Assembly: GCA_016713435.1 (NCBI GenBank)
Contig: JADJPD010000046.1
Span: 1-53,148 of the forward strand
Source: Gemmatimonadota bacterium
GTDB taxonomy: Bacteria > Gemmatimonadota > Gemmatimonadetes > Gemmatimonadales > GWC2-71-9
DNA: 53,148 nucleotides
Direction of reading: 5' to 3'
How positions within the stretch are numbered: position 1 is the stretch's first letter; each line of letters starts with the position of its first letter. The position numbers and the translations under genes were made by a program. The notes below the pieces were generated by a model. The model was not told where the DNA came from, ran no database searches, and worked only from the letters and a program-made list of their open reading frames with translations. Shown here one piece after another: positions 25,078 to 34,405 of the stretch.

Positions 25078-26987
25078 ATGGCCGTCACCGTTGCCCCCAC
25101 CACCGACGCGCCCAGGGGTCGCCTCGAGCGGATCTGGGCCACCGAACCCGGCCTCTTCGGGATCCTCGGCACGGTGGACCACAAGACCATCGGCAAGCGC
25201 TACCTGGTGACGGCACTCTTCTTCATGGTGATCGGCGGGATCGAGGCGCTGGTGATGCGCGTGCAGCTGGCGCAGGGCGGTGAGCGGCTGCTGACGCCGG
25301 AGCAGTACAACCAGCTCTTCACCATGCACGGCGTGACGATGATCTTCTTCTACGCCCAGCCCGTGCTCTCCGGCTTCAGCAACTTCCTCTGGCCGCTCCT
25401 CATGGGCAGCCGCGACATGGCCTTCCCTCGCCTCAACGCCTTCAGCTACTGGGTGTACCTGCTGGCCGGGCTTTTCCTCTATATGAGCCTCCCGCTGGGG
25501 CAGATGCCGGACCGGGGCTGGTTTGCCTACGCGCCGCTCACCGAGCGCACCTTCGCGCCCGGGCTCAACATGGACTTCTACGCCCTGGCGCTGGTGTTTC
25601 TCACCATCAGCACCACCGCCGGTGCCGCCAATTTCATCGTCTCGCTCATGAAGCTCCGCGCACCGGGGATGTCCATCAACCGGATCCCCATCATGATGTG
25701 GGGCACCCTCACCGCCAGCGCCGCCAGCCTGGTGGCGCTCCCCGCCCTCACGGTGGCGTGCACCCTCCTCTACCTGGACCGCCGCTTCGGCACTCACTTC
25801 TACGACGCGGGGCGGGGTGGGCACCCCATCCTCTGGCAGCACCTCTTCTGGATGTTCGGGCACCCGTGGGTGTACATCATCGTGCTGCCCGCCATGGGGA
25901 TCATCTCCGACCTGCTGCCGGTGTTCTGTCGCTTACCGCTCGTGGGCTACACCTACGTGGCGCTCGCCACCGTGAGCACCGGCATCATCGGCTTCGGCGT
26001 CTGGGTGCACCACATCTTCGCCGCCGGGCTGCCGCCCGTCTCCATGAGCTACTTCAGCGCGGCGAGCCTCGTCATCACCATCCCGAGCGCCATCGCCGTC
26101 TTCGCCTGGCTTGCCACCATCTGGCTGGGGCGGCCCGAGATGAAGACGCCGTTCCTCTTTGCCGCCGGCTTCATCGTCCTCTTCGTGATGGGCGGCGTCA
26201 CCGGCGTCGCCACCGCCTTCATCCCGCTCGACTGGCAGCTCACCGACACCTACTTCGTGGTGGGGCACCTGCACTACGTGCTCATCGGCATCAACGTCTT
26301 CCCCGTGATGGCCGGGGCCTACTTCTGGTTCCCCAAGATGACCGGCCGTCTCCTCAGCGAACGCCTCGGCCGCTGGCAGTTCTGGGTCATGTTCGTGGGC
26401 TTCAACCTCGGCTTCTTCCCCATGCACATCGCCGGCCTGCTCGGCATGCCGCGCCGCATCTACACCTACCCCGCGGGGCTGGGCTGGGACACGGTGAACC
26501 TCGTCACCACCATCGGCGCCTTCTGCTTCGCCGCCGGTGTCCTGCTCCTTGCCGTGAACGTCTGGCGGAGCTATCGCTCGGGCGAGGTGGCCGGCGACAA
26601 TCCCTGGGACGCGCCCACCCTCGAGTGGGCCACCCGCTCGCCGCCCGCCAGCTACAACTTCCCCCTCATCCCCTGGGTGGAGAGCCGCCACCCGCTCTGG
26701 GATCGCCAGCTCGAGGAGACGGCCGTCACCCGCCTGGATGAGGGGCTGCTCCTCGACCAGGGCCGCGAGACCGTCGGCACCACCCCGCTCGACGGCCTCC
26801 CCGAGCAGGTCCTCCGCATGCCGGGCGACTCGCTCTGGCCGCTCGCGCTCGCGGCGTCGCTCTTCGTCGGCTTCACCGGCTTCCTGGCGGGCGCGTGGTG
26901 GGTGGCGGGGCGGGGATCCTGCTCGTTACCGCGTGCACCATCGGCTGGCTCTGGCCGTCGTATCGCCGCGAGGAGGTGGCCGCATGA
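25078..26987 (+). CDS. coxA: cytochrome c oxidase subunit I, frameshift near the 3' end
   Basis: Starts ATG 25078, 8 bp after coxB, with AGGAG. All haem-copper motifs are present: MHGVTMIFF (haem a ligand), FWMFGHPWVYIIVLPAMG (CuB His and the cross-linked Tyr of HPxVY), VWVHHIFAAG (CuB HisHis) and VVGHLHYVLIG (haem a and a3 ligands). About 12 TM helices. Near 26910 a G-run indel shifts the frame. In the next frame it continues ILLVTACTIGWLWPSYRREEVAA to a stop at 26985-26987 that overlaps coxC as ATGA, which supports an error rather than a real truncation. The enzyme reduces oxygen and pumps protons. Confidence 0.93.
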
Positions 26988-27578
26988 CCGCCCAGGCATG
27001 CGCACTCCCGCTCGACGCGGAGGGCCGCCGCTCCACCGGATGGTGGGGCCTCGCCATGCTGCTCGTCACCGAGGCCGCGCTCTTCCTCTTCCTCCTCTTC
27101 AGCTATTTCTACCTCGGCTCCATGACCCCAGGCGGCTACCCCGCCGGCGGCGACATGCCCTCGCTCCGCCTGGCGCTCCCCAACACCCTGCTCCTGCTCC
27201 TCAGCAGCGGCACCTTCCCGGTGGGCCGAGCGCGGCATCCAGGCGGGGCAGGCGGACCGCCTCCGCCTTGGCCTCCTCGCCACGCTGTTGCTCGGCGCGG
27301 TGTTCCTCACCATCCAGTTCCGCGAGTGGGCATCGCTGCCCTTCTCGCCCCGCACCGATGCCTACGGCTCGCTCTGGTACACCATCACCGGCTTCCACGC
27401 GGCGCACGTGGCGGCGGGACTCGTGATGCTGGCGGTGATGCTGCTGCGCGCCCTCCGCGGTCACTTCACCGCGCGGCGCCACCTGGCCGTCACCAACACC
27501 GGCTGGTACTGGCACTTCGTGGACGTGGTGTGGCTCTTCGTGTTCACCTCGCTCTACCTCTCGCCCCGCCTCCGCTGA
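26984..27578 (+). CDS. coxC: cytochrome c oxidase subunit III, frameshifted
   Basis: Starts ATG 26984 in ATGA overlap with coxA. The first part has STGWWGLAMLLVTEAALFLFLLFSYFYLGS, with the conserved Glu of TEA. After SSGTFP near 27218 about two bases are missing. The other frame then continues RGIQAGQADRLRLGLLATLLLGAVFLTIQFREW, the family block YTITGFHAAHVAAGLVML, and WYWHFVDVVWLFVFTSLYL to 27578. The joined length is about 197 residues with five or six TM helices, the short form found with caa3 oxidases. Confidence 0.88.
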
Positions 27579-27585
27579 GCCGGCC

Positions 27586-28005
27586 GTGACCCACGCGCAT
27601 CCCGCTCCCACCCGCCGCGAGGTGCCGCTCGCCATCCTCTGGCTCGGCGTGCTCCTCGCGCCGCTCGCCTGGACGGTGCAGGAACTGGCGAGCTACGCCA
27701 TCACGGCGCACGCCTGCTTCCCAGCCCGCGACCCGCGCTACACCCTCCCCATCGGCCGCGCCGCCGACTGGCATCATGCCGTGCAGCTCGGCGCCATCCT
27801 CCTCGGCGTGGCGGGACTCGCGCTTGCGCTGTGGAGCTGGCGCGCCACCAGCGCCGCCGAGCGGACGCACCCTGAGCACCAGGCCGAGGTGGGGGAGGGG
27901 CGCAGTCGCTTCATGGCGCTGGCGGGACTGCTGGTGAGCGGGATCTTCCTCCTCAACCTCCTCCTCAACGCCGTGCCGCTCTTCTTCCTGGACGGCTGCG
28001 CCTGA
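27586..28005 (+). CDS. small membrane protein of the oxidase operon
   Basis: 139 residues from GTG 27586, 7 bp after coxC. Three hydrophobic segments are clear: LAILWLGVLLAPLAWTVQELASY, AVQLGAILLGVAGLALALWSW and FMALAGLLVSGIFLLNLLL. They are joined by polar loops with His/Cys (ITAHACF, ADWHHAV, LDGCA). Last gene of the oxidase operon. It could be an accessory or subunit IV-like protein; I do not recognise a family. Confidence 0.75.
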   Translation: MTHAHPAPTRREVPLAILWLGVLLAPLAWTVQELASYAITAHACFPARDPRYTLPIGRAADWHHAVQLGAILLGVAGLALALWSWRATSAAERTHPEHQAEVGEGRSRFMALAGLLVSGIFLLNLLLNAVPLFFLDGCA

Positions 28006-28133
28006 GCGAAGTCGCGGCACCCCGGGATTCCTCCCGCGCCGCTTAAGGCATTGACGCCAGCCCTCGGGGCGCGAGATTACGGGCACCCGCGCGCGCACCG
28101 GCGCGCGCCGCCGCCGTCTCCCGCGAGAACTCC

Positions 28134-29602
28134 ATGGCTCCCACCCGGCGCGACGTCCTCGCCCAGCTCGCCGCGCTCACCGCGGTTGCCCCCTTCATGC
28201 GCCTCCCCGCCGCCGCCGACCCGCTCGACGGCTCCATGGCCGCCTACCAGGCCGGCCGCCGCCGGAAGCAGTGGACCGCGGCCGAGGTCACCGCGCGCGC
28301 GCTGGAGCGGTGCCGCAATGCGGGCGCTCGCCTCCGCGCCATCGACGTCCTCTCCGCCACCGCCCTCGCGGAGGCGCGTGAAGCCGACGAGCGACTGGCG
28401 TCGGGCCGCACCCGCGGCCCCCTCGACGGCGTCCCCATCCTCGCCAAGTCCATCTACGACATGGCCGGCACCCCCACCACCGGCTCCAGCGCCGAGTGGG
28501 CGCGCCTCTTCCCGGATCCCGTGCCGCGCGACGCGCTCGAGATCCGCCGCCTCCGCGCCGCCGGCGCCATCGTCCTCGGCAAGACCGCCGCCGATGATTT
28601 TGCCTACCGCGGCAACGGCACCAGCAGCCACACCGGCCAGGTGCTCAACCCCTACGACCCCACCGGCACGATGACCCCCGGCGGCTCGAGTGCCGGCACG
28701 GCGGTGGCGGTGGCGTGCGGCCTCGCGTTCGCCGGCTTCGGCACCGATGACGGCGGCTCCAACCGCATCCCCGCGCAGTTCACGGGCGTCGTCGGCATGA
28801 AGCCGACCTTCGGCCTGGTGCCGCGCACCGGCGTCATCCCCACCTGGCCCTACCTCGACACCCACGGCCCCCTCGCCCGCACCGTGGCCGACGCGGCGCT
28901 CCTCCTCGCCGCCTGGGCTTGCGCCGACGCTGACGACCGCTCGCCCTCACCGGCACCTGGCACGGCGAGCGCCTGGCCACGCTCCGGGACGATGCGTTGA
29001 AGGGCGTGCGCATCGGCCACGTGGACTGGCACGTCCCCCGCGGCAGCATGACCGACGAGGCCGTGGCCCTCTGGGACCGCGCCGTGGCCGACGTGAAGCT
29101 GGCGGGCGCCGACGTGGTGGCGTTCGACCCGCCGGTGACCCTGTGGAACTACCGCGATCACTTCGCCGACCTCGCCCGCGCCCGCGGCGACGTGCGCCTG
29201 ACTCACGCTCCCCGGCGTCACCGCCGCGGCGCTGCTCCACTACTTCACCGGCCGCACCGCCGACCCCCGCGCCGCCGCGCGCCTCGGCTACCCGGCCTAC
29301 CGGAGCTTCTACGACGTCCTCCCCGCCACCTGGGAGGAATGCGAGCCGCTCCTCGCCACCTCGCTCACCGCCGACCCGGCCGGCCGCTCCTTCGCCCGCT
29401 CCCGCGCCGAGGTGATCCCCTCGGCTACGGCAACTGGCTCGGCCTCCCCGAGGTCTCGGTCCCTGCCGGCTACGGCGCCGACGGCATGCCCGGCATGAAC
29501 CTGTCCGTCGTCGGCCTCCCCGGCGATGACGCCCGCGTGCTGGCGCTGGCCCACGCCTACGAGGCCCAGTCCCGCCGCTTCCGCGCGCCGGTGTCCCGCT
29601 AA
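28134..29602 (+). CDS. amidase signature family hydrolase, multiply frameshifted
   Basis: Starts ATG 28134 with a Tat-like RRDVLAQLAALTAVAPF. Amidase signature residues are present: Lys in ILAKSIYDM, the cis-Ser in TPGGSSAGTA, and the nucleophile Ser in FGTDDGGSNRIPAQFTGVVGMKPTFGLVPRTG. Breaks occur near 28915, 29205 and 29415. Joining frames gives GVRIGHVDWHVPRGSMTDEAVALW, then YPAYRSFYDVLPATWEECEPLL, then NWLGLPEVSVPAGYGADGMPGMNLSVVG and a stop at 29602. About 485 residues, exported, hydrolysing an unknown amide. Each break is in a C/G run and the family fold is otherwise complete. Confidence 0.75.
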
Positions 29603-29620
29603 CCGAAGGAGCGGCCGGTC

Positions 29621-29646
29621 GCGTCCCGGCGGTTGCGCCGGGACGC
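29621..29646 (+). terminator. terminator-like hairpin after amidase
   Basis: GCGTCCCGGC (29621-29630) pairs perfectly with GCCGGGACGC (29637-29646) around a 6-nt loop, 18 bp after the amidase stop. No T run. Confidence 0.5.
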
Positions 29647-29711
29647 CCGTCGCTGCATCGTCCGGGGAACGCTGGCTGGCTCACACGTCGTCCGTCCTCT
29701 CCCGGAGCCGC

Positions 29712-30155
29712 ATGGGCACCACCGCGCAGCAGCCCACCCGCAGCAGCCTCCGCATCCTCTACTTCGCCCTGCTCGGCGGGCTCCTCAGCACCTGCGTGGT
29801 CTTCGGCGCGCTCTTCCTGCTCGGCACCGCCCCGCTGCTCCCGCCCGGCGACGACACCACGCTCATCGCCACCGTCCTCGCGGTGGTGGGCATGGGCCCC
29901 GTGCTCGGCGGCTTCTTCTGGGCGCGCGGGAACATCCCCGTGAAGCCGACGGAGCAGGGAGTGGACGCCTACTGGCAGGACCAGGCCACCTTCAGCAAGG
30001 CGCTCGTCATGTGGGTGCTGTGGGAGGGCGGCGGCATGATCGGCGCCGTGGGCACGCTGCTCACCGGCTCCTACTACCCGGCCACCGTCACCGTCGCGGC
30101 GCTGGCGCTCTACCTCACCAACGGCCCCGGCTTCCTCGAGGAGCGGCAGGGATGA
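29712..30155 (+). CDS. four-helix membrane protein of unknown function
   Basis: 147 residues from ATG 29712. Hydrophobic segments: LRILYFALLGGLLSTCVVFGALFLLG, LIATVLAVVGMGPVLGGFFWARG, LVMWVLWEGGGMIGAVGTLLTG and YPATVTVAALALYLTNGPGF. A soluble loop, NIPVKPTEQGVDAYWQDQATFSKA, lies between helices 2 and 3. The stop overlaps the next start as ATGA, so it is coupled to the DUF2750-like gene. No family is recognised. Confidence 0.75.
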   Translation: MGTTAQQPTRSSLRILYFALLGGLLSTCVVFGALFLLGTAPLLPPGDDTTLIATVLAVVGMGPVLGGFFWARGNIPVKPTEQGVDAYWQDQATFSKALVMWVLWEGGGMIGAVGTLLTGSYYPATVTVAALALYLTNGPGFLEERQG

Positions 30156-30538
30156 GCATGGAGCCGACGGGGCAGGCCCCCGCCGCCCCGCGCGACCCGG
30201 CCGCCCGCGCCGCCCGGCTGCTGGAGCAGCTCCGCCACAGCCGCACGCTCTGGAGCCTCCGCAACGCCGACGGCTGGGTCATGATGGAGGAACGCGGCAC
30301 CCCCGGCCTCCCCGTCTGGCCGAGCGACGCGGAGGCCGCCGCCAGCGCCCGCGGCGACTGGGCCGACTGCGCCCCCGCCGCCATCCCGCTCGACGAGTGG
30401 CGCGAGCGCTGGCTCCCCGGCCTCGGCCGCGACGGCGTCCGCATCGTGCTCTGGCCCGTGGCCGCGCGGGCCGCCGTGATCGTCTCGGCGGAGGAGCACG
30501 CGCAGCACCTGGCCACGGCCCTGGCGCTCGAGGCATGA
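30152..30538 (+). CDS. DUF2750-like small protein
   Basis: 128 residues from ATG 30152 in ATGA overlap with the membrane protein. The pattern NADGWVMMEERGTPGLPVWPSDAEAAASARGDWADCAPAAIPLDEWRERWLPGL resembles DUF2750 proteins, which share the W-x-PVWP and IPLxEFLxxWLP elements. No catalytic residues are known for the family. The coupling suggests a joint role with the membrane protein. Confidence 0.65.
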   Translation: MSMEPTGQAPAAPRDPAARAARLLEQLRHSRTLWSLRNADGWVMMEERGTPGLPVWPSDAEAAASARGDWADCAPAAIPLDEWRERWLPGLGRDGVRIVLWPVAARAAVIVSAEEHAQHLATALALEA

Positions 30539-30601
30539 GCGCCGCCCGTCGCCCCCGCGACACCCCCTGAGGCGTCCACCCCCGGCACCGGAGGCGCAAG
30601 C

Positions 30602-30987
30602 ATGCTTAAGCATTCGTCGTCACCATCCAGGTCACCCCGAAGGCGCCCGTCACCACCGGGACCGGCGAGCGCATTGCCGGCGCCTTCGTCACCCGCCTCG
30701 TGGCCGCGGACGATCGTGAGGCGGCCGTCCAGGCCGCCCTCGCCTCCATCCGGGCCGACCCGAAGTTCGCGCTCTTCGCCCCGGCCGGCGCCCTCCCCGA
30801 CTGGCGCGTGGACGAGGTCCGCTCCCGCGACCAGCTCCCCGACCCGCTGGTGCAGCCCGACTGGGTGTACTACGCGCCCGAGGAGAACGGCCGCGCGTGG
30901 CGCTGGATCCTCGGCACCGCGCTCGCCGCGATCGTCCTGGCGCTGCTGATCCTGCTGCCCTGGATCCGGCGGCTGCTCGCGGACTGA
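30602..30987 (+). CDS. small C-tail membrane protein, 5' end altered
   Basis: The sense frame reads FVVTIQVTPKAPVTTGTGERIAGAFVTRLVAADDREAAVQAAL, then PDWVYYAPEENGRAWRWILGTALAAIVLALLILLPWIRRLLAD to 30987. That is a soluble domain with a C-terminal TM anchor. No start is in that frame. The ATG at 30602 is two bases out because of the odd GCATGCTTAAGC at 30600. If this were GCATGCCGGC, the start would be in frame (M-P-A-F-V-V-T). About 125 residues, unknown function. Confidence 0.6.
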
Positions 30988-31109
30988 GCGGGCCGCCCGT
31001 CAGTTCCATGACGTAACGGGCATGGCGTGCCGGCTCCGGACGCCTACCTTCCGGGCAGGCGTCGCGTCCCTCTCCGGATGCGTCGCGTCCCCCGACCGTG
31101 CAGGGTCCC

Positions 31110-31652
31110 ATGCAGCTCCGCACCGCCGTCCTCGCCGCAGCGTTCACCGCCACCCTCGCCTGCGGCAACGACGCCCCCGGCGGCCCCAGTCTCGAGGGCA
31201 CGTCCTTCCTCGACGCCACCCTCGACGGCCAGGCCTGGGTGCCGGACACCGTCGCCGGCATCATGTACGGCACCTCGCCGGACAGCGGCTACCTGGCCAT
31301 CATCGCGGGGAGGTTCGAGGGCGCCCGGCAAGAGACGCTCATCATCTGCATCCCCTTCCAGCAGCGCGGGGACGTGGCGCTCGGCCACTTCACCAAGGCG
31401 GGGAACGGCGTCTACCAGGTGATTCCCGACACCGCCGTGCTGGCGCGCCCCTTCCTCACGTACACCAGCCGCGACGAGTATCTCGGCTACCTCACCTTGG
31501 CCCGGCTGAGCCTCGGCGACAGCGTGGCCACCGGCCGCTTCAGCTTCCAGGCGGCCACCAGCCCCGACACCACCGCGCACCGCGCCGTGACCGGGAGCTT
31601 CCGGGTGCGCTACCGCTTCCAGCAGATCTACACCCTCGACGCCGTTCCCTGA
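31110..31652 (+). CDS. lipoprotein of unknown function (DUF6252-like)
   Basis: 180 residues from ATG 31110. Lipobox signal TAVLAAAFTATLACGND. The mature part is beta-rich: FLDATLDGQAWVPDTVAGIMYG, YLAIIAGRFEGARQETLIICIPF, DVALGHFTKAGNGVYQVI, ending GSFRVRYRFQQIYTLDA. The opening (F.A.LDGxxW) and closing (GxFxxxY) resemble small periplasmic barrel lipoproteins such as DUF6252. Followed by a strong bidirectional terminator. Confidence 0.65.
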   Translation: MQLRTAVLAAAFTATLACGNDAPGGPSLEGTSFLDATLDGQAWVPDTVAGIMYGTSPDSGYLAIIAGRFEGARQETLIICIPFQQRGDVALGHFTKAGNGVYQVIPDTAVLARPFLTYTSRDEYLGYLTLARLSLGDSVATGRFSFQAATSPDTTAHRAVTGSFRVRYRFQQIYTLDAVP

Positions 31653-31672
31653 CGCGGCGCGCGGGAACGCAG

Positions 31673-31706
31673 GAGGCCCCGCGCGCCGGTCGGCACGCGG
31701 GGCCTC
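31673..31706. terminator. bidirectional terminator hairpin
   Basis: GAGGCCCCGCG (31673-31683) pairs perfectly with CGCGGGGCCTC (31696-31706), a 12-nt loop, in the 79-bp space between convergent genes ending at 31652 and 31732. Confidence 0.7.
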
Positions 31707-31731
31707 GTCGTCTCACGGCCACGGCACTGTG

Positions 31732-32430
31732 TCAGGCGATGGCGGCACCCCGCGCCAGCGGCGCCCGTCCCGCGCCATCCGGCAGCGGCACGTTCCGGTA
31801 CGCCAGCCAGAAGCAAACCGCCGCCGCCACCTGCACTCCCGACCGGATGGCGAGCACCACCTCGGCGAACTGCTCCTGCTGCACCGAAAGGAAGTAGCCG
31901 GTGAGCGGCGGCACCAGGGCGAACAGGCCGTAGAACAGCACCAGACCCGACGCCGCCCAGAACCAGGGCTGCGCCCGCGGCTCCGGCATCCCCTCGAGCC
32001 AGCGCCGCACCAGCACGAAGGTGGCCACGGCCACCACCAGCAGCGACTGCACCGTCACCAGCCCCACCCCCAGGCTCTCGCTGGCGCGCCAGCTGCCGAG
32101 CCCCGGCACCCAGAAGGCGAGCGAGGCCACCGCCAGCCCCGTCACCACCCCGCGCATCCGGGCATCCACCTGCCACGCCGCCAGCGCCAGGAAGAGCACC
32201 AGCTTCTCGATGGGGATGGCGAACGCGGCGAAGCGCTGCGCGTTGATGTGGAGGTCCACCGCCTGCAGCAGCACGAAGGCGAGGCTCACCAGCACGTCGA
32301 GCCCGAGCCAGATGGCAAAGCGGCGCGCGCCCGTGTCCAGGCGCGACCATGTGCGCAGCGCGCGCAGGCACGCCGGCAGGAAGCTCAGCGTGGCCAGGAG
32401 GTAGAGCAGTTCAATGCGGGTGGGCGTCAT
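31732..32430 (-). CDS. seven-helix membrane protein of unknown function
   Basis: 232 residues from ATG at 32430. Repeated hydrophobic helices: IELLYLLATLSFLPACLRAL, FAIWLGLDVLVSLAFVLLQAV, AIPIEKLVLFLALAAW, MRGVVTGLAVASLAFWVPGLG, LGVGLVTVQSLLVVAVATFVLVRRW, PWFWAASGLVLFYGLFALVPPL and IRSGVQVAAAVCFWLAYRNV. No signal peptide or soluble domain. I recognise no family; the layout is like small sensor or transporter membrane domains. Confidence 0.75.
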   Translation of the reverse strand: MTPTRIELLYLLATLSFLPACLRALRTWSRLDTGARRFAIWLGLDVLVSLAFVLLQAVDLHINAQRFAAFAIPIEKLVLFLALAAWQVDARMRGVVTGLAVASLAFWVPGLGSWRASESLGVGLVTVQSLLVVAVATFVLVRRWLEGMPEPRAQPWFWAASGLVLFYGLFALVPPLTGYFLSVQQEQFAEVVLAIRSGVQVAAAVCFWLAYRNVPLPDGAGRAPLARGAAIA

Positions 32431-32530
32431 GCGGGTCAGGGCGAGAGGGCGGCCCGGGCCGCCCTCGTGGCGGCCGCGTCCCGAAGATGCGGGCAACCGG
32501 GCGCGGCGTCCAGCCCGCCCTAACGACGTC

Positions 32531-33247
32531 TCAGGCCTGCACGGCCCGGGTGGCGGGCCAGCTGCGGGTGGCCGCCTCGCGCAACTCGTCGAGCGTCGCA
32601 AAGACGGCCACCGCACGCGCCGCCACCGTCGTGGGGACCGGCACCAGGTCGGGCACCACCACCAGCGGCATGCTTAAGCGGAGAGCGCGGCCTCCGCGCC
32701 GCGCCGGCGAGTCCTCCACCGCGAGGCAGCGCCCGGGCGCCACGCCGAGCCTACGGGCCGCCTCCTGGTAGATGTCGGGGAAGGGCTTGCCACGCGCCAC
32801 GTCGGCCCGGGTCACCACCGCCGCGAAGCCGGGCAGGTGCGGCCCCAGCCGCTCCTCCACGATGGCGCGGGGACTCGACGTGGCCAGCGCGTACGGGATC
32901 CCGCGCGCCGCGAGGAACGCCAGCCACGCCAGCGCCCCGGCCCGGAGCGGCACCCCCTCCGTGGCCACGATCTGCTCCATCCGCCCCCGGCACGCCGCCC
33001 GGAACCCCGCCACGTCGAACCCCGCGCCGAAGTACTGCCGCAGCAGCCCGTCCCCATGCTCCGCCGGGTGGCCAATGAACGTGGCGAACTGCTCGTCCGT
33101 CAGCTCCACGCCCATCGCCCGGCTCGCCGCGCGCCAGATGCGGCGCTCCAGCCGCTCGCTGTCCACGAGCAGGCCGTCCATGTCGCAGGCCACGGCGGCG
33201 GGATGGGGGATCAGGGTCCGGCTCCAGGGTGAGGGGGAAGCGGGCAC
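32531..33247 (-). CDS. HAD hydrolase, phosphoglucomutase-like
   Basis: 238 residues from GTG 33247. All four HAD motifs are visible: DMDGLLVDS (nucleophile Asp), LATSSPR, GKPFPDIY (Lys) and VEDSP (Asp pair). The cap helices lie between motifs I and II, as in beta-phosphoglucomutase/phosphatase members. After VEDSPA the reading becomes RRGGRALRLSMPL, where the family expects GVxAALSAGMPL. This stretch contains the odd GCATGCTTAAGC, and replacing it with GCATGCCGGC, plus one indel upstream, restores the motif. The start is uncertain: MDG is only 22 residues in. Confidence 0.82.
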   Translation of the reverse strand: MPASPSPWSRTLIPHPAAVACDMDGLLVDSERLERRIWRAASRAMGVELTDEQFATFIGHPAEHGDGLLRQYFGAGFDVAGFRAACRGRMEQIVATEGVPLRAGALAWLAFLAARGIPYALATSSPRAIVEERLGPHLPGFAAVVTRADVARGKPFPDIYQEAARRLGVAPGRCLAVEDSPARRGGRALRLSMPLVVVPDLVPVPTTVAARAVAVFATLDELREAATRSWPATRAVQA

Positions 33248-33316
33248 AAGTATAACGCCGACCCCGGTGCTGGGGGATCCGTCACGGCGATCCCCCGCGC
33301 GGGGAGGCCAGACGCA

Positions 33317-33353
33317 CGCGGGGCGGGCCCGGCACCGCCGGACCCGCCCCGTG
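33317..33353 (-). terminator. terminator-like hairpin
   Basis: CGGGGCGGG pairs with CCCGCCCCG, and after one mismatch CCGGC/GCCGG continues to an ACC loop. It lies 24 bp past the end of the small-paralogue operon on the minus strand and before the HAD gene. Confidence 0.6.
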
Positions 33354-33376
33354 TCAGGCAGCCGCGCCCCGCCGCC

Positions 33377-33540
33377 TCAGGCCTCGCTCGTGGCCCGTCC
33401 CTGCCGCATCCGCGCCAGCGCGGCCTGTGCGGCATCCGCGTCGCCCGCCTCCACGGCGGCGAAGAGCCCTCCATCGCCGCGAAGCCGAGCCCCTGCCGGG
33501 CGTTGGGGCCCAGGTGACTCGGGCGGTACGCCAGGCTCAC
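33377..33540 (-). CDS. small protein, tandem paralogue B, frameshifted
   Basis: Starts GTG 33540 in GTGA overlap with paralogue A and begins MSLAYRPSHLGPNARQGLGF. One indel near 33470 moves the sense to GLFAAVEAGDADAAQAALARMRQGRATSEA, ending at 33377. The second half matches paralogue A (IFHAIEEGDIDRAQGALATLHEDAG), an ankyrin/TPR-like helical hairpin. About 55 residues. Function unknown. Confidence 0.55.
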
Positions 33541-33752
33541 CCCGCATCCTCGTGCAGCGTGGCCAGCGCACCCTGCGCGCGGTCGATGTCACCCTCCTCG
33601 ATGGCGTGGAAGATGGCGCCGAGGGTCGTCGCGAACTGGTCGAGGGACACCCGAGGTGCGCTGCCGTGGCCGGAGCCGTACCGCCGGCCCGGGCCGTCCA
33701 CGCGCGGCGCACCAATGCTGGAGCGCAGGGCTCCGACATTGAACAGGGACAT
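33537..33752 (-). CDS. small protein, tandem paralogue A
   Basis: 71 residues from ATG 33752 (MSLFNVGALRSSIGAPRVDG). After a Gly/Arg-rich linker, SLDQFATTLGAIFHAIEEGDIDRAQGALATLHEDAG forms a helical pair. The next gene is a shortened copy that starts within this stop codon. No signal peptide or TM. The family is unknown to me. Confidence 0.6.
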   Translation of the reverse strand: MSLFNVGALRSSIGAPRVDGPGRRYGSGHGSAPRVSLDQFATTLGAIFHAIEEGDIDRAQGALATLHEDAG

Positions 33753-33901
33753 CATGTGCTCCGTGGAGGGGTGATTGCCTGATGGGGTGCTGGCCTCCCG
33801 CCTGGCCCGGCCTACCGCGTGGGGAGGACGGGCGAGAAGTTGGCGCGCGGGGATGAAGCGGATGTGAAGCCAGCGGGAAGTTTGGGCGCCCCGCTGCCGT
33901 C

Positions 33902-34183
33902 CTACAGCTCGGCCACCCGCTTGGCGATCCCCGCCGCCGTCTCATCCGCCACGAACCGGCTCCCGAACTCGGCGTTGATGGCCGCGAGCCGCGGCGCCTC
34001 CCCCGCCGTGTGCGCGACGAACGCCACCATCGGCACCCCCGCCTCGGTGAGCTCCGGCGTCTCGTCCTCGAGCATCGGCACCACCAGCAGCTGCCGCGTC
34101 TCGTGCACGGCATAGAACGCGCCGAACTCGGGGAACGCCTTGAACGGGGTGCCTGCAGCAACGAACGCAACAGGGCGGGGCAT
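33902..34183 (-). CDS. small unknown alpha/beta protein
   Basis: 93 residues from ATG 34183. Pattern: PVAFVAAGTPFKAFPEFGAFYAVHETRQLLVVPMLEDETPELTEAGVPMVAFVAHTAGEAPRLAAINAEFGSRFVADETAAGIAKRVAEL. It alternates strands and helices and is acidic. No known motif. It stands alone between the small-paralogue operon and ferrochelatase. Confidence 0.55.
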   Translation of the reverse strand: MPRPVAFVAAGTPFKAFPEFGAFYAVHETRQLLVVPMLEDETPELTEAGVPMVAFVAHTAGEAPRLAAINAEFGSRFVADETAAGIAKRVAEL

Positions 34184-34243
34184 GGACCGGCTCCGGATGA
34201 ATGACCAGGGAAGTCTAGCGCCCCCAGCCCCGCCCCCGCACCC

Positions 34244-34401
34244 GTAACGGCGGAGCTACGCTCCGCCGACTCGATCTCCCCCCCTCTTGCACGATCCCAA
34301 AGCTCGAGCCCGTAGCGGCGGAGCTACGCTCCGCCGTCTCGATCCCACCATCGCCGACGATAATCGAGATCCAGTCGGCGGAGCATAGCTCCGCCGCTAC
34401 G
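34244..34401. repeat. cluster of three family B palindromic repeats
   Basis: GCGGAGC-TAC-GCTCCGC palindromes, each flanked by GTAAC, GTAGC or GCTAC and often CTCGATC, occur at 34244-34268, 34312-34343 and, inverted, 34375-34401. They sit at the 3' side of ferrochelatase. A fourth copy is at 38974-39008. REP-like function as terminators or transcript stabilisers is possible. Confidence 0.8.
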
Positions 34402-34405
34402 GGTG

